From an uncultured Ruminococcus sp. (GTDB taxonomy: Bacteria; Bacillota; Clostridia; Oscillospirales; Acutalibacteraceae), in the NCBI GenBank assembly GCA_900543095.1, contig UQQD01000022.1, positions 1 to 21,446 on the forward strand: a stretch of 21,446 nucleotides of DNA, in the 5' to 3' direction. Shown here piece after piece: positions 1-8,151 of this stretch; positions within the stretch are counted from its first letter, which is position 1, and the number at the start of each line of letters is the position of its first letter. The notes beneath the pieces were generated by a model that worked only from the letters and a program-made list of their open reading frames with translations, was not told the origin of the DNA and made no database searches. The position numbers and the translations under genes are program-made.

Positions 1-6
1 TATTTT

Positions 7-145
7 CCGATAAAACGCTTTAAAACAGATGTCGATGGAAATTTTCGCAGAACAAGTCGGAGGACGCAGGAATACTGTCGTATTCCGAGGACAACAACGC
101 AGTTATGCGGAATTTTATGCGGCAGATGTTAAAGGGTTTTATCGG
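7..145. repeat. Palindromic intergenic element upstream of nfnA
   Basis: The outer arms at 7-23 and 129-145 are reverse complements over 17 bases with one mismatch; the ends read CCGATAAAAC and GTTTTATCGG. A second hairpin lies inside, with GGAATAC at 69-75, loop TGTC and GTATTCC at 80-86. The whole unit is about 139 bp and stops just before the nfnA ribosome site. Such nested symmetry suggests a repeated palindromic element (REP-like or MITE-like) or a structured leader. An ORF of 42 codons runs through it from base 29 but has no ribosome site, so it is not called as a gene. The repeat nature is inferred; only one full copy is visible here. Confidence 0.6.
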
Positions 146-177
146 AAGATAGTATAATACGAAAGGATAGAGGAACA

Positions 178-1020
178 ATGTATAAAATTGTTAAGAAAAA
201 AGCTCTTAACCCGACCGTTACATTAATGGAGGTTGACGCTCCGCTTATTGCAAAAAAAGCCGAGCCGGGACAGTTTATTATTCTCAGAGTTGACGAAAAC
301 GGAGAGCGTATTCCGCTGACCGTTGCAGGCTACGACAGGGAAAAGGGAACTGTAAGAATAATTTTTCAGATTGTCGGTGCAACAACAAAGTTGCTTAACG
401 AGCTTAACGAGGGTGATTATATTCACGATTTTGTAGGCCCCCTCGGTCAGCCCACCCATACCGACGGACTTAAAAAGGTATGTGTTGTCGGCGGCGGCGT
501 GGGTTGTGCAATAGCGCTTCCCGTTGCCGAAAAACTTCACGAGATCGGCTGTGAGGTACATTCAATAGTAGGCTTCAGAAACAAGGAGCTTGTTATTCTT
601 GAAGATGAGTTCAAGGCCTGTTCGGATAAGCTTGTTGTTATGACGGACGACGGTTCTTACGGAAGAAAGGGCGTTGTAACTTCTCCGCTCGAAGAGTTCA
701 TTGAAGCAGGCGAAAATTATGATATGGTAATCGCTATCGGTCCGCTTATTATGATGAAATTTGTCGTTAAAACCACAAAACCACACAATATTCCGACAAC
801 CGTTTCAATGAACCCGATTATGATTGACGGAACGGGAATGTGCGGAGGATGTCGTCTCAGCGTTGACGGACAAACAAAGTTTGCCTGTGTTGACGGTCCT
901 GATTTTGACGGCTTTAAAGTTGATTTTGACGAAGCTATGAAGCGTGGAGCAATGTACAAGGAATTTGAACGCCACGCATATGAAGAAACTTGCAATCTTT
1001 TGAACAAGGAGGTTGAGTAA
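178..1020 (+). CDS. nfnA: NfnA: NADH-dependent reduced ferredoxin:NADP+ oxidoreductase subunit A (FAD/NAD-binding, 2Fe-2S)
   Basis: This 280-aa flavoprotein belongs to the ferredoxin-NADP reductase/dihydroorotate dehydrogenase electron-transfer family. The N-terminal FAD-binding barrel carries an R-x-P-L-T motif (RIPLTVAGYD). The nucleotide-binding domain has the glycine loop GGGVG at residues 105-109. The C-terminal [2Fe-2S] segment has Cys222, Cys225 and Cys237, with Asp239 nearby; Nfn clusters of this type are reported to use an Asp ligand alongside three Cys. Together with NfnB it is expected to form the cytoplasmic electron-bifurcating complex that couples NADH and reduced ferredoxin oxidation to NADP+ reduction. 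The start is ATG 178 behind an AGAGGA site. The same fold is also annotated as sulfide dehydrogenase beta subunit or glutamate synthase partner. The directly following nfnB makes Nfn the best reading. Confidence 0.88.
   Translation: MYKIVKKKALNPTVTLMEVDAPLIAKKAEPGQFIILRVDENGERIPLTVAGYDREKGTVRIIFQIVGATTKLLNELNEGDYIHDFVGPLGQPTHTDGLKKVCVVGGGVGCAIALPVAEKLHEIGCEVHSIVGFRNKELVILEDEFKACSDKLVVMTDDGSYGRKGVVTSPLEEFIEAGENYDMVIAIGPLIMMKFVVKTTKPHNIPTTVSMNPIMIDGTGMCGGCRLSVDGQTKFACVDGPDFDGFKVDFDEAMKRGAMYKEFERHAYEETCNLLNKEVE
1006..1012 (+). promoter_or_regulatory. Ribosome binding site of nfnB inside the nfnA 3' end
   Basis: AAGGAGG lies 9 bases before ATG 1022. This rules out the in-frame TTG at 1013, which directly abuts the site. 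The site sits within the last codons of nfnA, which suggests coupled translation of the two subunits. Confidence 0.8.
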
Positions 1021-1021
1021 A

Positions 1022-2416
1022 ATGCCTAATATGTCACCAAAAAAAGCTCCGATGCCATCGCAGGAGCCGAATGTAAGAAATAAAAACTTCCTTGAGGTTG
1101 CTTTGGGCTATACCGAGGAAGTTGCGTTGGAAGAAGCACAACGCTGTCTTAACTGCAAGCACAAGCCGTGTGTTTCGGGTTGCCCCGTTCACATTCAAAT
1201 CCCCGATTTTATAAAAGAGGTCGCAAAGGGCGACTTCGGTGCGGCATATGACGTTATCTCTCAGTCAAGCTCACTGCCTGCCGTGTGCGGACGTGTATGT
1301 CCCCAGGAAAGCCAGTGTGAGGCTAAGTGCGTAAGAGGTATCAAGACCGAGCCTGTAGGAATCGGAAGACTTGAGCGCTTTGTTGCCGATTGGCACAATG
1401 CTCAGGAAAATGTTGCTGTAAACAAGCCCGAATCCAACGGTCACAAGGTAGCCGTTATCGGATCAGGTCCTGCAGGTCTTACCTGCGCAGGCGACCTTGC
1501 AAAAAAAGGATATGACGTAACCGTGTTTGAGGCGCTTCACCTTGCAGGCGGCGTACTTGTTTACGGTATTCCGGAATTCAGACTTCCTAAGTCTATCGTT
1601 CAAAAAGAGGTTGACACCCTTAAAGCCCTCGGTGTAAAGGTTGAAACAAATATGGTAGTCGGCAGAGTTATCTCAATCGACGAGCTTATGGACGATTACG
1701 GCTTTGAATCCGTGTTTATCGGTTCGGGCGCAGGACTTCCGCGATTTATGAATATCCCCGGCGAAAACTACTGCGGCGTTTATTCTGCAAATGAGTTTTT
1801 GACCAGAACAAACCTTATGAAAGCATATAAGGACGGTTCGACCACACCTATAATGCATTCCAAAAAGGTAGCTGTAGTAGGCGGCGGCAACGTTGCTATG
1901 GACGCCGCAAGATGTGCAAAACGTCTTGGTGCAGACGAAGTTTATATTGTTTACAGAAGAAGCGAAGAGGAGCTTCCTGCCCGTAAAGAAGAGGTTGAGC
2001 ATGCAAAAGAAGAGGGAATCATCTTTAAACTGCTCAACAATCCTGTTGAAATTATCGGAAACGAAGATGAATTTGTAACAGGTATGAAGTGCATAAAAAT
2101 GGAGCTCGGCGAACCCGACGCAAGCGGCAGACGCCGTCCTGTTCCGGTTGAGGGCAGTGAATTTGTTATTGATGTTGATTCGGTAATAATCGCTATCGGA
2201 ACCTCTCCTAATCCGCTTATCAAGTCAACCACAAAGGGACTTGAAACCCAGAAATGGGGCGGTATTATTGCCGACGACAACGGCGCAACCTCTCGTGAGG
2301 GAATATTTGCGGGCGGCGACGCAGTAACAGGTGCTGCAACGGTTATTCTCGCAATGGGTGCAGGCAAAACTGCGGCGGCGGCAATAGACGAGTATATTCA
2401 GAACAAAAACAAATAA
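1022..2416 (+). CDS. nfnB: NfnB: NADPH-binding subunit of bifurcating transhydrogenase (glutamate synthase small-subunit family)
   Basis: This 464-aa protein has the domain order of the glutamate synthase beta/NfnB family. The N-terminal iron-sulfur region has Cys42, 45, 50 and 54 followed by Cys89, 93, 99 and 103, enough for two [4Fe-4S] clusters. An FAD Rossmann fold follows with GSGPAG at 147-152. An NADPH Rossmann fold has GGGN at 287-290, and the C-terminal FAD motif reads GIFAGGDAVTG. The start at 1022 is chosen from the AAGGAGG site; a longer reading from TTG 1013 adds only three residues. The gene begins two bases after the nfnA stop. No glutamate synthase alpha subunit (GltB) is adjacent, which favours Nfn over GOGAT. 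A strong terminator closes the operon. Confidence 0.88.
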   Translation: MPNMSPKKAPMPSQEPNVRNKNFLEVALGYTEEVALEEAQRCLNCKHKPCVSGCPVHIQIPDFIKEVAKGDFGAAYDVISQSSSLPAVCGRVCPQESQCEAKCVRGIKTEPVGIGRLERFVADWHNAQENVAVNKPESNGHKVAVIGSGPAGLTCAGDLAKKGYDVTVFEALHLAGGVLVYGIPEFRLPKSIVQKEVDTLKALGVKVETNMVVGRVISIDELMDDYGFESVFIGSGAGLPRFMNIPGENYCGVYSANEFLTRTNLMKAYKDGSTTPIMHSKKVAVVGGGNVAMDAARCAKRLGADEVYIVYRRSEEELPARKEEVEHAKEEGIIFKLLNNPVEIIGNEDEFVTGMKCIKMELGEPDASGRRRPVPVEGSEFVIDVDSVIIAIGTSPNPLIKSTTKGLETQKWGGIIADDNGATSREGIFAGGDAVTGAATVILAMGAGKTAAAAIDEYIQNKNK

Positions 2417-2429
2417 TCAGCATTTTCAG

Positions 2430-2454
2430 GGGAGCGGCAAGCCGCTCCCTTTTT
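2430..2454 (+). terminator. Intrinsic terminator after nfnAB
   Basis: GGGAGCGGC at 2430-2438 pairs perfectly with GCCGCTCCC at 2441-2449 and is followed at once by five T. It lies 14 bases after the nfnB stop and insulates nfnAB from purL. Confidence 0.92.
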
Positions 2455-2542
2455 GCATACCGTTGTTTGCCAATGTTTTGCTCAGATTTAAAAATCAAAA
2501 AACATTATATTGCCATAAATGAAATAAAATCTCAGAAATATA

Positions 2543-2551
2543 TGGTATCAT
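2543..2551 (+). promoter_or_regulatory. Possible purL promoter (extended -10)
   Basis: TG-G-TATCAT is an extended -10 element about 37 bases before the purL start. No good -35 is seen at the usual distance. A 6-bp inverted repeat (CGAATA 2557-2562, TATTCG 2568-2573) lies just downstream and touches the ribosome site. No PurBox or purine riboswitch is evident. Confidence 0.35.
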
Positions 2552-2587
2552 ATTAACGAATATGATTTATTCGGGAGGCTGAATTTT

Positions 2588-5500
2588 ATGTCAGAAGTAA
2601 TAAGAATTTTTGTTGAAAAGCGTGACGGCTTCAATGTCCTTGCAAAACAAACCCTGTGGGATATTCGCCACAACCTCGGAATGAAATCCGTTACCGATTT
2701 GCGCTATATAGTGCGCTATGACATTGAGGGACTGTCAAAGGAAGAATATGACAAGGCAAAGGGAATCGTGCTTTCCGAGCCTAACGCAGACGTTATTTAT
2801 GAAGAAACGTTGCCTGTTGAGGACGGTTGGAAGGTATTTGCAATGGAGTATCTTCCCGGTCAATACGATCAGCGCGGCGACTCTGCCGAACAGTGTGTTC
2901 AGCTTCTTACTCAGGGTGAAAGATGCAAGGTGCTGACAGCCCGTGTAATTGCGCTGAAAGGCGATATTACCTCTGACGAGCTTACAAAGGTTGAGGAATA
3001 CCTCATAAACCCTGTTGAAAGCCGTCTTGCCTCTCTTGAAAAGCCGAAAACGCTCGATATGGAAATTCCCGTTCCCGAAAACGTAAAGCGTGTTGACGGC
3101 TTTATAAAATGGAATGACGACGAGATGGAAAAGTATTACGGCTCAATGGGCTTTGCCATGACGCTTGACGACCTTAAATTTTGCCGTGATTATTTTCGTG
3201 ATACCGAACACCGCGACCCGAGTGTAACAGAACTCAGGGTTATTGATACATATTGGTCAGACCATTGTCGTCACACCACCTTCCTTACAAGATTAAGTGA
3301 AATTGAAATAGAAAAATCAGCGCTCGGCAAGGTTATTGAGGATGCGCTTAATGAGTATTACAAAACCCGTGACGAGGTTTACGGCAAAGATACACAGAGA
3401 ATTGTATCTCTTATGGATATGGCTTTGATAGGTATGAAGTCGCTCAAAAAGAAAGGGCTTATTCCCGATCTTGACGAAAGCGAAGAAATCAATGCCTGCT
3501 CAATAGAAGTTCCCGTAACTATCGACGGCAAAACCGAAAAATGGCTTGTTCAGTTTAAAAACGAAACCCACAACCACCCAACCGAAATTGAACCCTTCGG
3601 CGGTGCGGCAACGTGTCTCGGCGGCGCAATCCGTGATCCGCTTTCGGGACGTGCATATGTATATCAGGCAATGCGTGTTACCGGTTCGGGCGATCCGACT
3701 GTTCCTTTCAAGGACACTATGCACGGCAAGCTTCCGTCAAGAAAGATCACTACCGGAGCGGCAAACGGTTACAGCTCTTACGGTAACCAGATCGGTCTTG
3801 CAACAGGTCAGGTAACAGAGCTTTATGACAAGGGCTATGTTGCAAAAAGAATGGAAATCGGCGCAGTAATCGGTGCTTCTCCAAAGGAAAATGTTATTCG
3901 TGAGGTACCGCTTCCCGATGATGTTATCGTTCTTCTGGGCGGAAGAACAGGACGTGACGGCTGCGGCGGCGCAACGGGTTCTTCAAAGGCTCATACGGAA
4001 AGCTCAATAGAAACCTGCGGTGCGGAGGTACAAAAGGGCAATCCTCCGACAGAGCGTAAGATTCAGCGTTTGTTCAGAAATCCGAAGGTTGCAAAGCTCA
4101 TAAAGAGATGTAACGACTTCGGCGCAGGCGGCGTTTGTGTTGCAATAGGCGAGCTTGCAGACGGACTTACCGTTGATCTTGACAAAGTTACAAAGAAATA
4201 TGACGGACTTGACGGCACAGAGCTTGCAATTTCCGAGAGCCAGGAAAGAATGGCAGTTGTTTTGGACAAAAAAGATGTTGACAAGTTTATTGCAGAAGCC
4301 GACAAGGAAAACCTTGAAGCTACGGCTGTTGCGGTTGTTACCGAAAGTCCAAGACTTACAATGAATTGGAGAGGCGACACTATAGTTGACCTCAGCCGTG
4401 AATTTTTAAATACAAACGGCGTTACTCAGGTTGCCAAGGCTTATATTACTGCTCCTAAGGCAGAGGATTGTTACCGTGAAAAATGCCCCGAAAAGCTCGA
4501 AAATCTTTCGTTTGACGAGGCAATAAAAGAAAATATGGGCAGACTTGAGGTTTGCTCACAAATCGGACTTGCAGAGCGTTTTGACTCATCTATCGGTGCT
4601 GCTACGGTAATTATGCCTTTCGGCGGCAAAAACCAGCTCACTCCGCAAGAGGCTATGGCGGCAAAGATTCCGCTTGAAAAGGGTGAAACCGACGATGCAA
4701 CCGCTATGAGCTACGGTTACATTCCGGGAGTATCACGTTGGAGTCCGTTCCACGGTTCGGCTTATGCAGTTGTTGAGTCACTTTCAAAGCTCCTTGCTAT
4801 CGGAGCAAATCCGCTTACAGCACGTTTGACATTCCAGGAGTATTTTGAAAGATTAAAGGATGTTCCCTCACGCTGGGGCAAGCCTGCCGCTGCACTTTTG
4901 GGTGCAATGGAAGCTCAGCTCAAACTCGGTCTTCCGTCAATCGGCGGCAAGGACAGTATGTCGGGAACTTTTGAAGACATAGATGTTCCGCCAACACTTG
5001 TAAGCTTTGCTGTCGCAATGACAAAAGCTTCAAAGACAATTTCAACGGAGTTTAAAAAGTCAGGTTCAAAGGTTATCTATGTTCCTGTCCCCGAAAACAA
5101 AGAAACGCTTATGCCTGATTGGGACAAGCTTATCGAAATGTACAAGGCAGTTTATGCTTTGGCTGACAGCGGAAAAATCTTGTCTGCGTCCGTTGTAAAA
5201 GAGGGCGGCGCAGCTGCAAGCGTTTGCAAAGCCTGCTTTGGTAACGGACTTGGATTCAAGTTTGAAAAGGAACTTACAAATAAAGAGCTGTTTGCTCCGC
5301 TCTCGGGTTCGCTCGTTATTGAGCTTGCCGACGGTGCAGAGCTTGACAACAGCGTATTAAGCTATGATTTGGGTGTGACTGCTGGTGACGGAAAAATCTC
5401 AATGGGTAAAGACAGCATTTTGCTTTCTGACATTATTGACAAGTGGACTGCTCCTCTTGAAAAGGTATTTCCAACGCAGGCGGACTGCCCGAAAATGGCA

Positions 5501-6355
5501 GTTGATGCAGGATTGTTTACAGAAAGAAATCAGCACTCTCCTGCAATAAAGACAGCCAAACCAAAGGTGTTTATTCCCGTATTCCCCGGTACAAACTGCG
5601 AGGTTGACACCGCGCGTGCATTTGAAAAAGCAGGCGCAGAGGTTGAGACTCTTATTGTTAAGAACTTAAGCTCAAAGGGAATTGAAGAAACCATTGATAA
5701 AATGGAGGAAATTATAAAATCATCACAGATGATTATGCTTCCGGGTGGATTTTCAGGCGGTGATGAGCCTGACGGTTCGGGCAAGTTTATAGCAACAACA
5801 TTCCGCAATCCGAGAATTGCCGAAGCTGTAAACGAACTGCTCAAAAACCGTGACGGACTTATGCTCGGTATATGCAACGGCTTCCAGGCACTCATAAAGC
5901 TTGGTCTTGTTCCTTACGGCGAAATCAGAGAGTTAAAGCCAACCGATCCGACCCTGACGTTTAATACAATAGGCCGCCACATTTCACATATGGCATACAC
6001 AAGGATTACTTCCGTTAAGTCGCCGTGGCTTTCGGGAGTTAATGCAGGCGATGTGTTTGCCGTTCCCGTTTCACACGGTGAGGGCAGATTTATGGCTGAT
6101 GAGGAAACCGTCAGACAGCTTGCCGCAAACGGTCAGATTGCCACCCAGTATGTTGACCTTAACGGCGAGCCGAGCGAAGATATTACATATAACTTAAACG
6201 GCTCTGTTTGCGCCATAGAGGGTATCACTTCTCCCGACGGCAGAGTTCTCGGCAAAATGGGACACAGCGAGAGAAAGGGAGAAAACCTTTATAAGAATGT
6301 TCCGTTTGCAAAGGATCAGAAGATATTTGAAAGCGGCGTAAATTATTTTAAATAA
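2588..6355 (+). CDS. purL: Phosphoribosylformylglycinamidine synthase (FGAM synthase), single-chain
   Basis: This 1255-aa enzyme converts FGAR, glutamine and ATP to FGAM, the fourth step of de novo purine synthesis. It is the fused form in which PurS-like, PurL and glutaminase (PurQ) parts are one chain. The synthetase part shows WSDHCRH at 223-229 and HNHPTE at 328-333. A second AIRS-like half follows (GSAYAVVESLSK and GGKDSMSG). The C-terminal class I glutaminase starts near residue 993. Its nucleophile is Cys1096 (GICNGFQ) and the catalytic His1226/Glu1228 pair lies in MGHSER. The length matches the long clostridial/Bacteroidetes-type PurL. The start is ATG 2588, with GGGAGG nine bases upstream. 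It stands alone here, not next to other pur genes. Confidence 0.96.
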   Translation: MSEVIRIFVEKRDGFNVLAKQTLWDIRHNLGMKSVTDLRYIVRYDIEGLSKEEYDKAKGIVLSEPNADVIYEETLPVEDGWKVFAMEYLPGQYDQRGDSAEQCVQLLTQGERCKVLTARVIALKGDITSDELTKVEEYLINPVESRLASLEKPKTLDMEIPVPENVKRVDGFIKWNDDEMEKYYGSMGFAMTLDDLKFCRDYFRDTEHRDPSVTELRVIDTYWSDHCRHTTFLTRLSEIEIEKSALGKVIEDALNEYYKTRDEVYGKDTQRIVSLMDMALIGMKSLKKKGLIPDLDESEEINACSIEVPVTIDGKTEKWLVQFKNETHNHPTEIEPFGGAATCLGGAIRDPLSGRAYVYQAMRVTGSGDPTVPFKDTMHGKLPSRKITTGAANGYSSYGNQIGLATGQVTELYDKGYVAKRMEIGAVIGASPKENVIREVPLPDDVIVLLGGRTGRDGCGGATGSSKAHTESSIETCGAEVQKGNPPTERKIQRLFRNPKVAKLIKRCNDFGAGGVCVAIGELADGLTVDLDKVTKKYDGLDGTELAISESQERMAVVLDKKDVDKFIAEADKENLEATAVAVVTESPRLTMNWRGDTIVDLSREFLNTNGVTQVAKAYITAPKAEDCYREKCPEKLENLSFDEAIKENMGRLEVCSQIGLAERFDSSIGAATVIMPFGGKNQLTPQEAMAAKIPLEKGETDDATAMSYGYIPGVSRWSPFHGSAYAVVESLSKLLAIGANPLTARLTFQEYFERLKDVPSRWGKPAAALLGAMEAQLKLGLPSIGGKDSMSGTFEDIDVPPTLVSFAVAMTKASKTISTEFKKSGSKVIYVPVPENKETLMPDWDKLIEMYKAVYALADSGKILSASVVKEGGAAASVCKACFGNGLGFKFEKELTNKELFAPLSGSLVIELADGAELDNSVLSYDLGVTAGDGKISMGKDSILLSDIIDKWTAPLEKVFPTQADCPKMAVDAGLFTERNQHSPAIKTAKPKVFIPVFPGTNCEVDTARAFEKAGAEVETLIVKNLSSKGIEETIDKMEEIIKSSQMIMLPGGFSGGDEPDGSGKFIATTFRNPRIAEAVNELLKNRDGLMLGICNGFQALIKLGLVPYGEIRELKPTDPTLTFNTIGRHISHMAYTRITSVKSPWLSGVNAGDVFAVPVSHGEGRFMADEETVRQLAANGQIATQYVDLNGEPSEDITYNLNGSVCAIEGITSPDGRVLGKMGHSERKGENLYKNVPFAKDQKIFESGVNYFK

Positions 6356-6356
6356 T

Positions 6357-6400
6357 CTTAGTGCAGACGTCCCCGCCTCTTAGGCGGCGGACATCTGCGT
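6357..6400. repeat. Imperfect hairpin element after purL
   Basis: GCAGACGTCC/CCGCC pairs with GGCGG/CGGACATCTGC across a TCTTA loop (6363-6398). No T run follows, so it is not a classic terminator, though it may act as one. Its left flank (TAATCTTAGTGCA) resembles the hairpin at 7085-7138, so the two look like copies of one element. Confidence 0.55.
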
Positions 6401-6483
6401 TTAGAGTATCATTAAAAAGTAACCATAATGGACAAAAAGGTTTTGCATATTTTTGCATAATTATACAAATATGAAAAACCTTG

Positions 6484-6512
6484 TTGACAATCAATATAAT
6501 TAAATTTATAAT
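6484..6512 (+). promoter_or_regulatory. Consensus sigma-A promoter of the zinc-ribbon gene
   Basis: TTGACA at 6484-6489, a 17-base spacer and TATAAT at 6507-6512 match the sigma-A consensus exactly. The expected start of transcription is near 6519, giving a leader of about 40 bases. Confidence 0.9.
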
Positions 6513-6558
6513 TTATTTCGGGTTCAGCCACAATACTATATTAAAGGGGTAATTAACA

Positions 6559-7083
6559 ATGGCTTTTTGTAAAAATTGCGGTGCTCAGCTTGCAGACGGA
6601 GCTGCATTTTGTCCGTCTTGCGGAACACCGATTCAGGCTCAGGCAAATCAGTCACAACAGCCTCAGCAGCAGGCTCAGCCGGTTGTAAACGCTCAGCCGA
6701 TTCAGGGCGATTATAACGATATTCAAAACAACAAGGCAATGGGAATCCTTGCTTACATAGGAATTCTTGTTCTTGCTCCGTTGTTTGGCGCAAAGAATTC
6801 AAAATTCGCACGTTTTCATACAGGCCAGGGCTTAACGCTTTTGGTATTCTGTGCAGCGTACGGTATAACAACAGCAATATTAAATGCAATAATAAGCACA
6901 ATTTTCTATTCAATTTCTATTTTCAGTCCTGTACCTACTGTTTTTGCAACTATTTTTAATCTCGGTTATATTTTCTTCACTATTCTAATGGTTTTTGGAA
7001 TTGTAAATGCCGCAAAGGGTACGTTCAACAGACTTCCTGTTTTGGGACAGATTGATTTTATCAGCAAAAACTTTGAAAAATAA
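6559..7083 (+). CDS. Zinc-ribbon membrane protein (hypothetical)
   Basis: This 174-aa protein is of unknown function. The N-terminus is a zinc ribbon with Cys4, Cys7, Cys18 and Cys21 (two CxxCG knuckles). A Gln/Pro/Ala-rich linker covers residues 28-52. The rest is hydrophobic, with about three membrane segments near residues 63-80, 94-120 and 125-153. The phrase FARFHTGQGL before the second segment resembles DUF4870/Tic20-like small membrane proteins, which often carry such ribbons; that link is from memory of the family. The start is ATG 6559 with AAAGGGG nine bases upstream. It has its own strong promoter and downstream hairpins, so it is probably monocistronic and well expressed. Confidence 0.8.
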   Translation: MAFCKNCGAQLADGAAFCPSCGTPIQAQANQSQQPQQQAQPVVNAQPIQGDYNDIQNNKAMGILAYIGILVLAPLFGAKNSKFARFHTGQGLTLLVFCAAYGITTAILNAIISTIFYSISIFSPVPTVFATIFNLGYIFFTILMVFGIVNAAKGTFNRLPVLGQIDFISKNFEK

Positions 7084-7084
7084 T

Positions 7085-7138
7085 AATCTAAGTACAAATG
7101 ACCCCCGCCTTTTAAGAGGCGGGGGTCAGTGCTTGCAA
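7085..7138. repeat. GC-rich hairpin element after the zinc-ribbon gene
   Basis: GACCCCCGCCT at 7100-7110 pairs perfectly with AGGCGGGGGTC at 7117-7127, with weaker pairing extending outward. No T tract follows. The left flank TAATCTAAGTACA resembles the element at 6357-6400, so the zinc-ribbon gene is bracketed by two related elements. Confidence 0.6.
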
Positions 7139-7156
7139 GCAGCTTTTGTAAATAAA

Positions 7157-7201
7157 AAATGTCACCGCTATGAGATTAATGTTGCCATAGCGGTGACATT
7201 T
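7157..7201. terminator. Bidirectional terminator between convergent genes
   Basis: A perfect 16-bp inverted repeat (7157-7172 and 7186-7201) begins AAATGTCACCGC. T-rich tracts lie beyond it on both strands (TTTGTTTTTATTT on plus, TTTTTATTTAC on minus). It can stop transcription from the zinc-ribbon gene and from thiT, whose stop codon is five bases away. Confidence 0.93.
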
Positions 7202-7205
7202 GTTT

Positions 7206-8021
7206 TTATTTAGCTTTTGCAGCCATAACCTTTTTAGCAATAAGTAGTGCTGCAATTATAACAACAGAAGCTGCGGCAACGATTATGAGCGCCGTAGTGT
7301 TTGTGTTCGCAATTCCCGTGATTGCAAAATCTCCCGTTTCTGCATCCTGCAAATTAGGAAAGACAAGCACTGAAACAACGGTAACGGCGGCAAGCAAAAC
7401 AAGCCCTGCAACTCCGCTCAGAACATAAGAGGATGTCGGTACATTGCTCTTTTTTGCAGGTGAGAGCTTTGGCTTTGAAAAGTCGATAACAAGCGCAATG
7501 TAAACAGCGGCAATTACTGTGATTATCGTTTCGGGCAGCATATAGGTTGCGTTATATGCAAGCGAATACACAAGTCCGTCTGACGACGGGATAGAAACGC
7601 CTGCCCATACCGTACATCCTGAAATGACGTGGAATATGTATCTTACAGCGCAGGCGGTAAGCGCACCGTAGCCAAAAGCGGCAGGAGCATTCTGCATTTT
7701 TCTGAACAGCGCTCCGAGAGATGTTGAAGCGAAGGCAAGCAGATAATCAAGAAAGATTATTGCAACGGCGGCGGCAAAGCTTGTTGCGTATGAAAGGTTA
7801 TTAAGCCCGAAAAGCATCTGTACCAAGCCGTAAACGATGCCCGTCAGCGCACCCCACGAAAAACCGTAGCGGTAGGCTATAATAATGAGCGGCAGCATTG
7901 ATGCAAAGGTTACGCTTCCGCCGTAGGGCATATCAATAACCTTCACAAGACTGAGGATTGTTGCAAGTGCTATCATAATCGCACTTTCGGTAAGTTTTTG
8001 CAGCAGTTTTACATTTTTCAT
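7206..8021 (-). CDS. thiT: ECF thiamine transporter S component, ThiT-like, with C-terminal extension
   Basis: This 271-aa membrane protein is the substrate-binding part of an energy-coupling-factor thiamine transporter. Residues 1-180 match ThiT: six membrane helices and the binding-site residues Asp92-Tyr93 (FLDYLLAF; Glu-Tyr in the Lactococcus protein), His131, Trp139, Tyr152 and Asn157. Residues 181-271 add a linker and two more hydrophobic segments (about 198-221 and 243-262), so it is longer than the usual ThiT of about 190 aa. The start is ATG 8021, seven bases after AAAGGGG. Extending the frame to 8108 would run into the riboswitch terminator. It would use the shared EcfAA'T module, which is not in this window. 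The TPP riboswitch upstream agrees with the function. Confidence 0.9.
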   Translation of the reverse strand: MKNVKLLQKLTESAIMIALATILSLVKVIDMPYGGSVTFASMLPLIIIAYRYGFSWGALTGIVYGLVQMLFGLNNLSYATSFAAAVAIIFLDYLLAFASTSLGALFRKMQNAPAAFGYGALTACAVRYIFHVISGCTVWAGVSIPSSDGLVYSLAYNATYMLPETIITVIAAVYIALVIDFSKPKLSPAKKSNVPTSSYVLSGVAGLVLLAAVTVVSVLVFPNLQDAETGDFAITGIANTNTTALIIVAAASVVIIAALLIAKKVMAAKAK

Positions 8022-8036
8022 TAAAATTCCCCTTTC

Positions 8037-8089
8037 ATAAAATATCGTCATTGAGCCAAACTGTAAAAACACAAGGTACGATATTTTAT
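8037..8089 (-). promoter_or_regulatory. 12-bp hairpin in thiT leader next to the ribosome site
   Basis: ATAAAATATCGT at 8037-8048 is perfectly complementary to ACGATATTTTAT at 8078-8089. In the thiT mRNA this hairpin lies after the riboswitch terminator and ends one base before the GAAAGGGG ribosome-site region. It could protect the mRNA or tune initiation; the role is inferred. Confidence 0.55.
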
Positions 8090-8095
8090 CACAAT

Positions 8096-8124
8096 AAAAA
8101 AGCACCACACGATCGTATGGTGCT
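8096..8124 (-). terminator. Riboswitch-controlled terminator before thiT
   Basis: Read on the minus strand, AGCACCA pairs with TGGTGCT around a largely self-complementary centre and is followed by six T. It lies 27 bases after the TPP aptamer, as expected for a transcription-attenuation expression platform that stops thiT when TPP is abundant. Confidence 0.88.
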
Positions 8125-8151
8125 GAAATCCGCTGTGCAGAAATATTACGC

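Noticed and set aside
29..157. 42-codon ORF in front of nfnA
   Set aside because: It has no ribosome site and lies almost wholly inside the nested palindrome, so it looks like a product of the repeat and not a gene.
153..158. TATAAT before nfnA as its promoter
   Set aside because: No -35 at a proper distance, and the start site would leave almost no leader before the ribosome site.
1013..1015. TTG start for nfnB
   Set aside because: It directly follows AAGGAGG with no spacing; ATG 1022 is nine bases away and fits.
7131..7140. GCTTGCAAGC palindrome
   Set aside because: It is short, and is better explained as the outer arm of the neighbouring hairpin element.
8022..8108. N-terminal extension of ThiT to an upstream ATG
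   Set aside because: The extra frame overlaps the riboswitch terminator and has no ribosome site; ATG 8021 has AAAGGGG.
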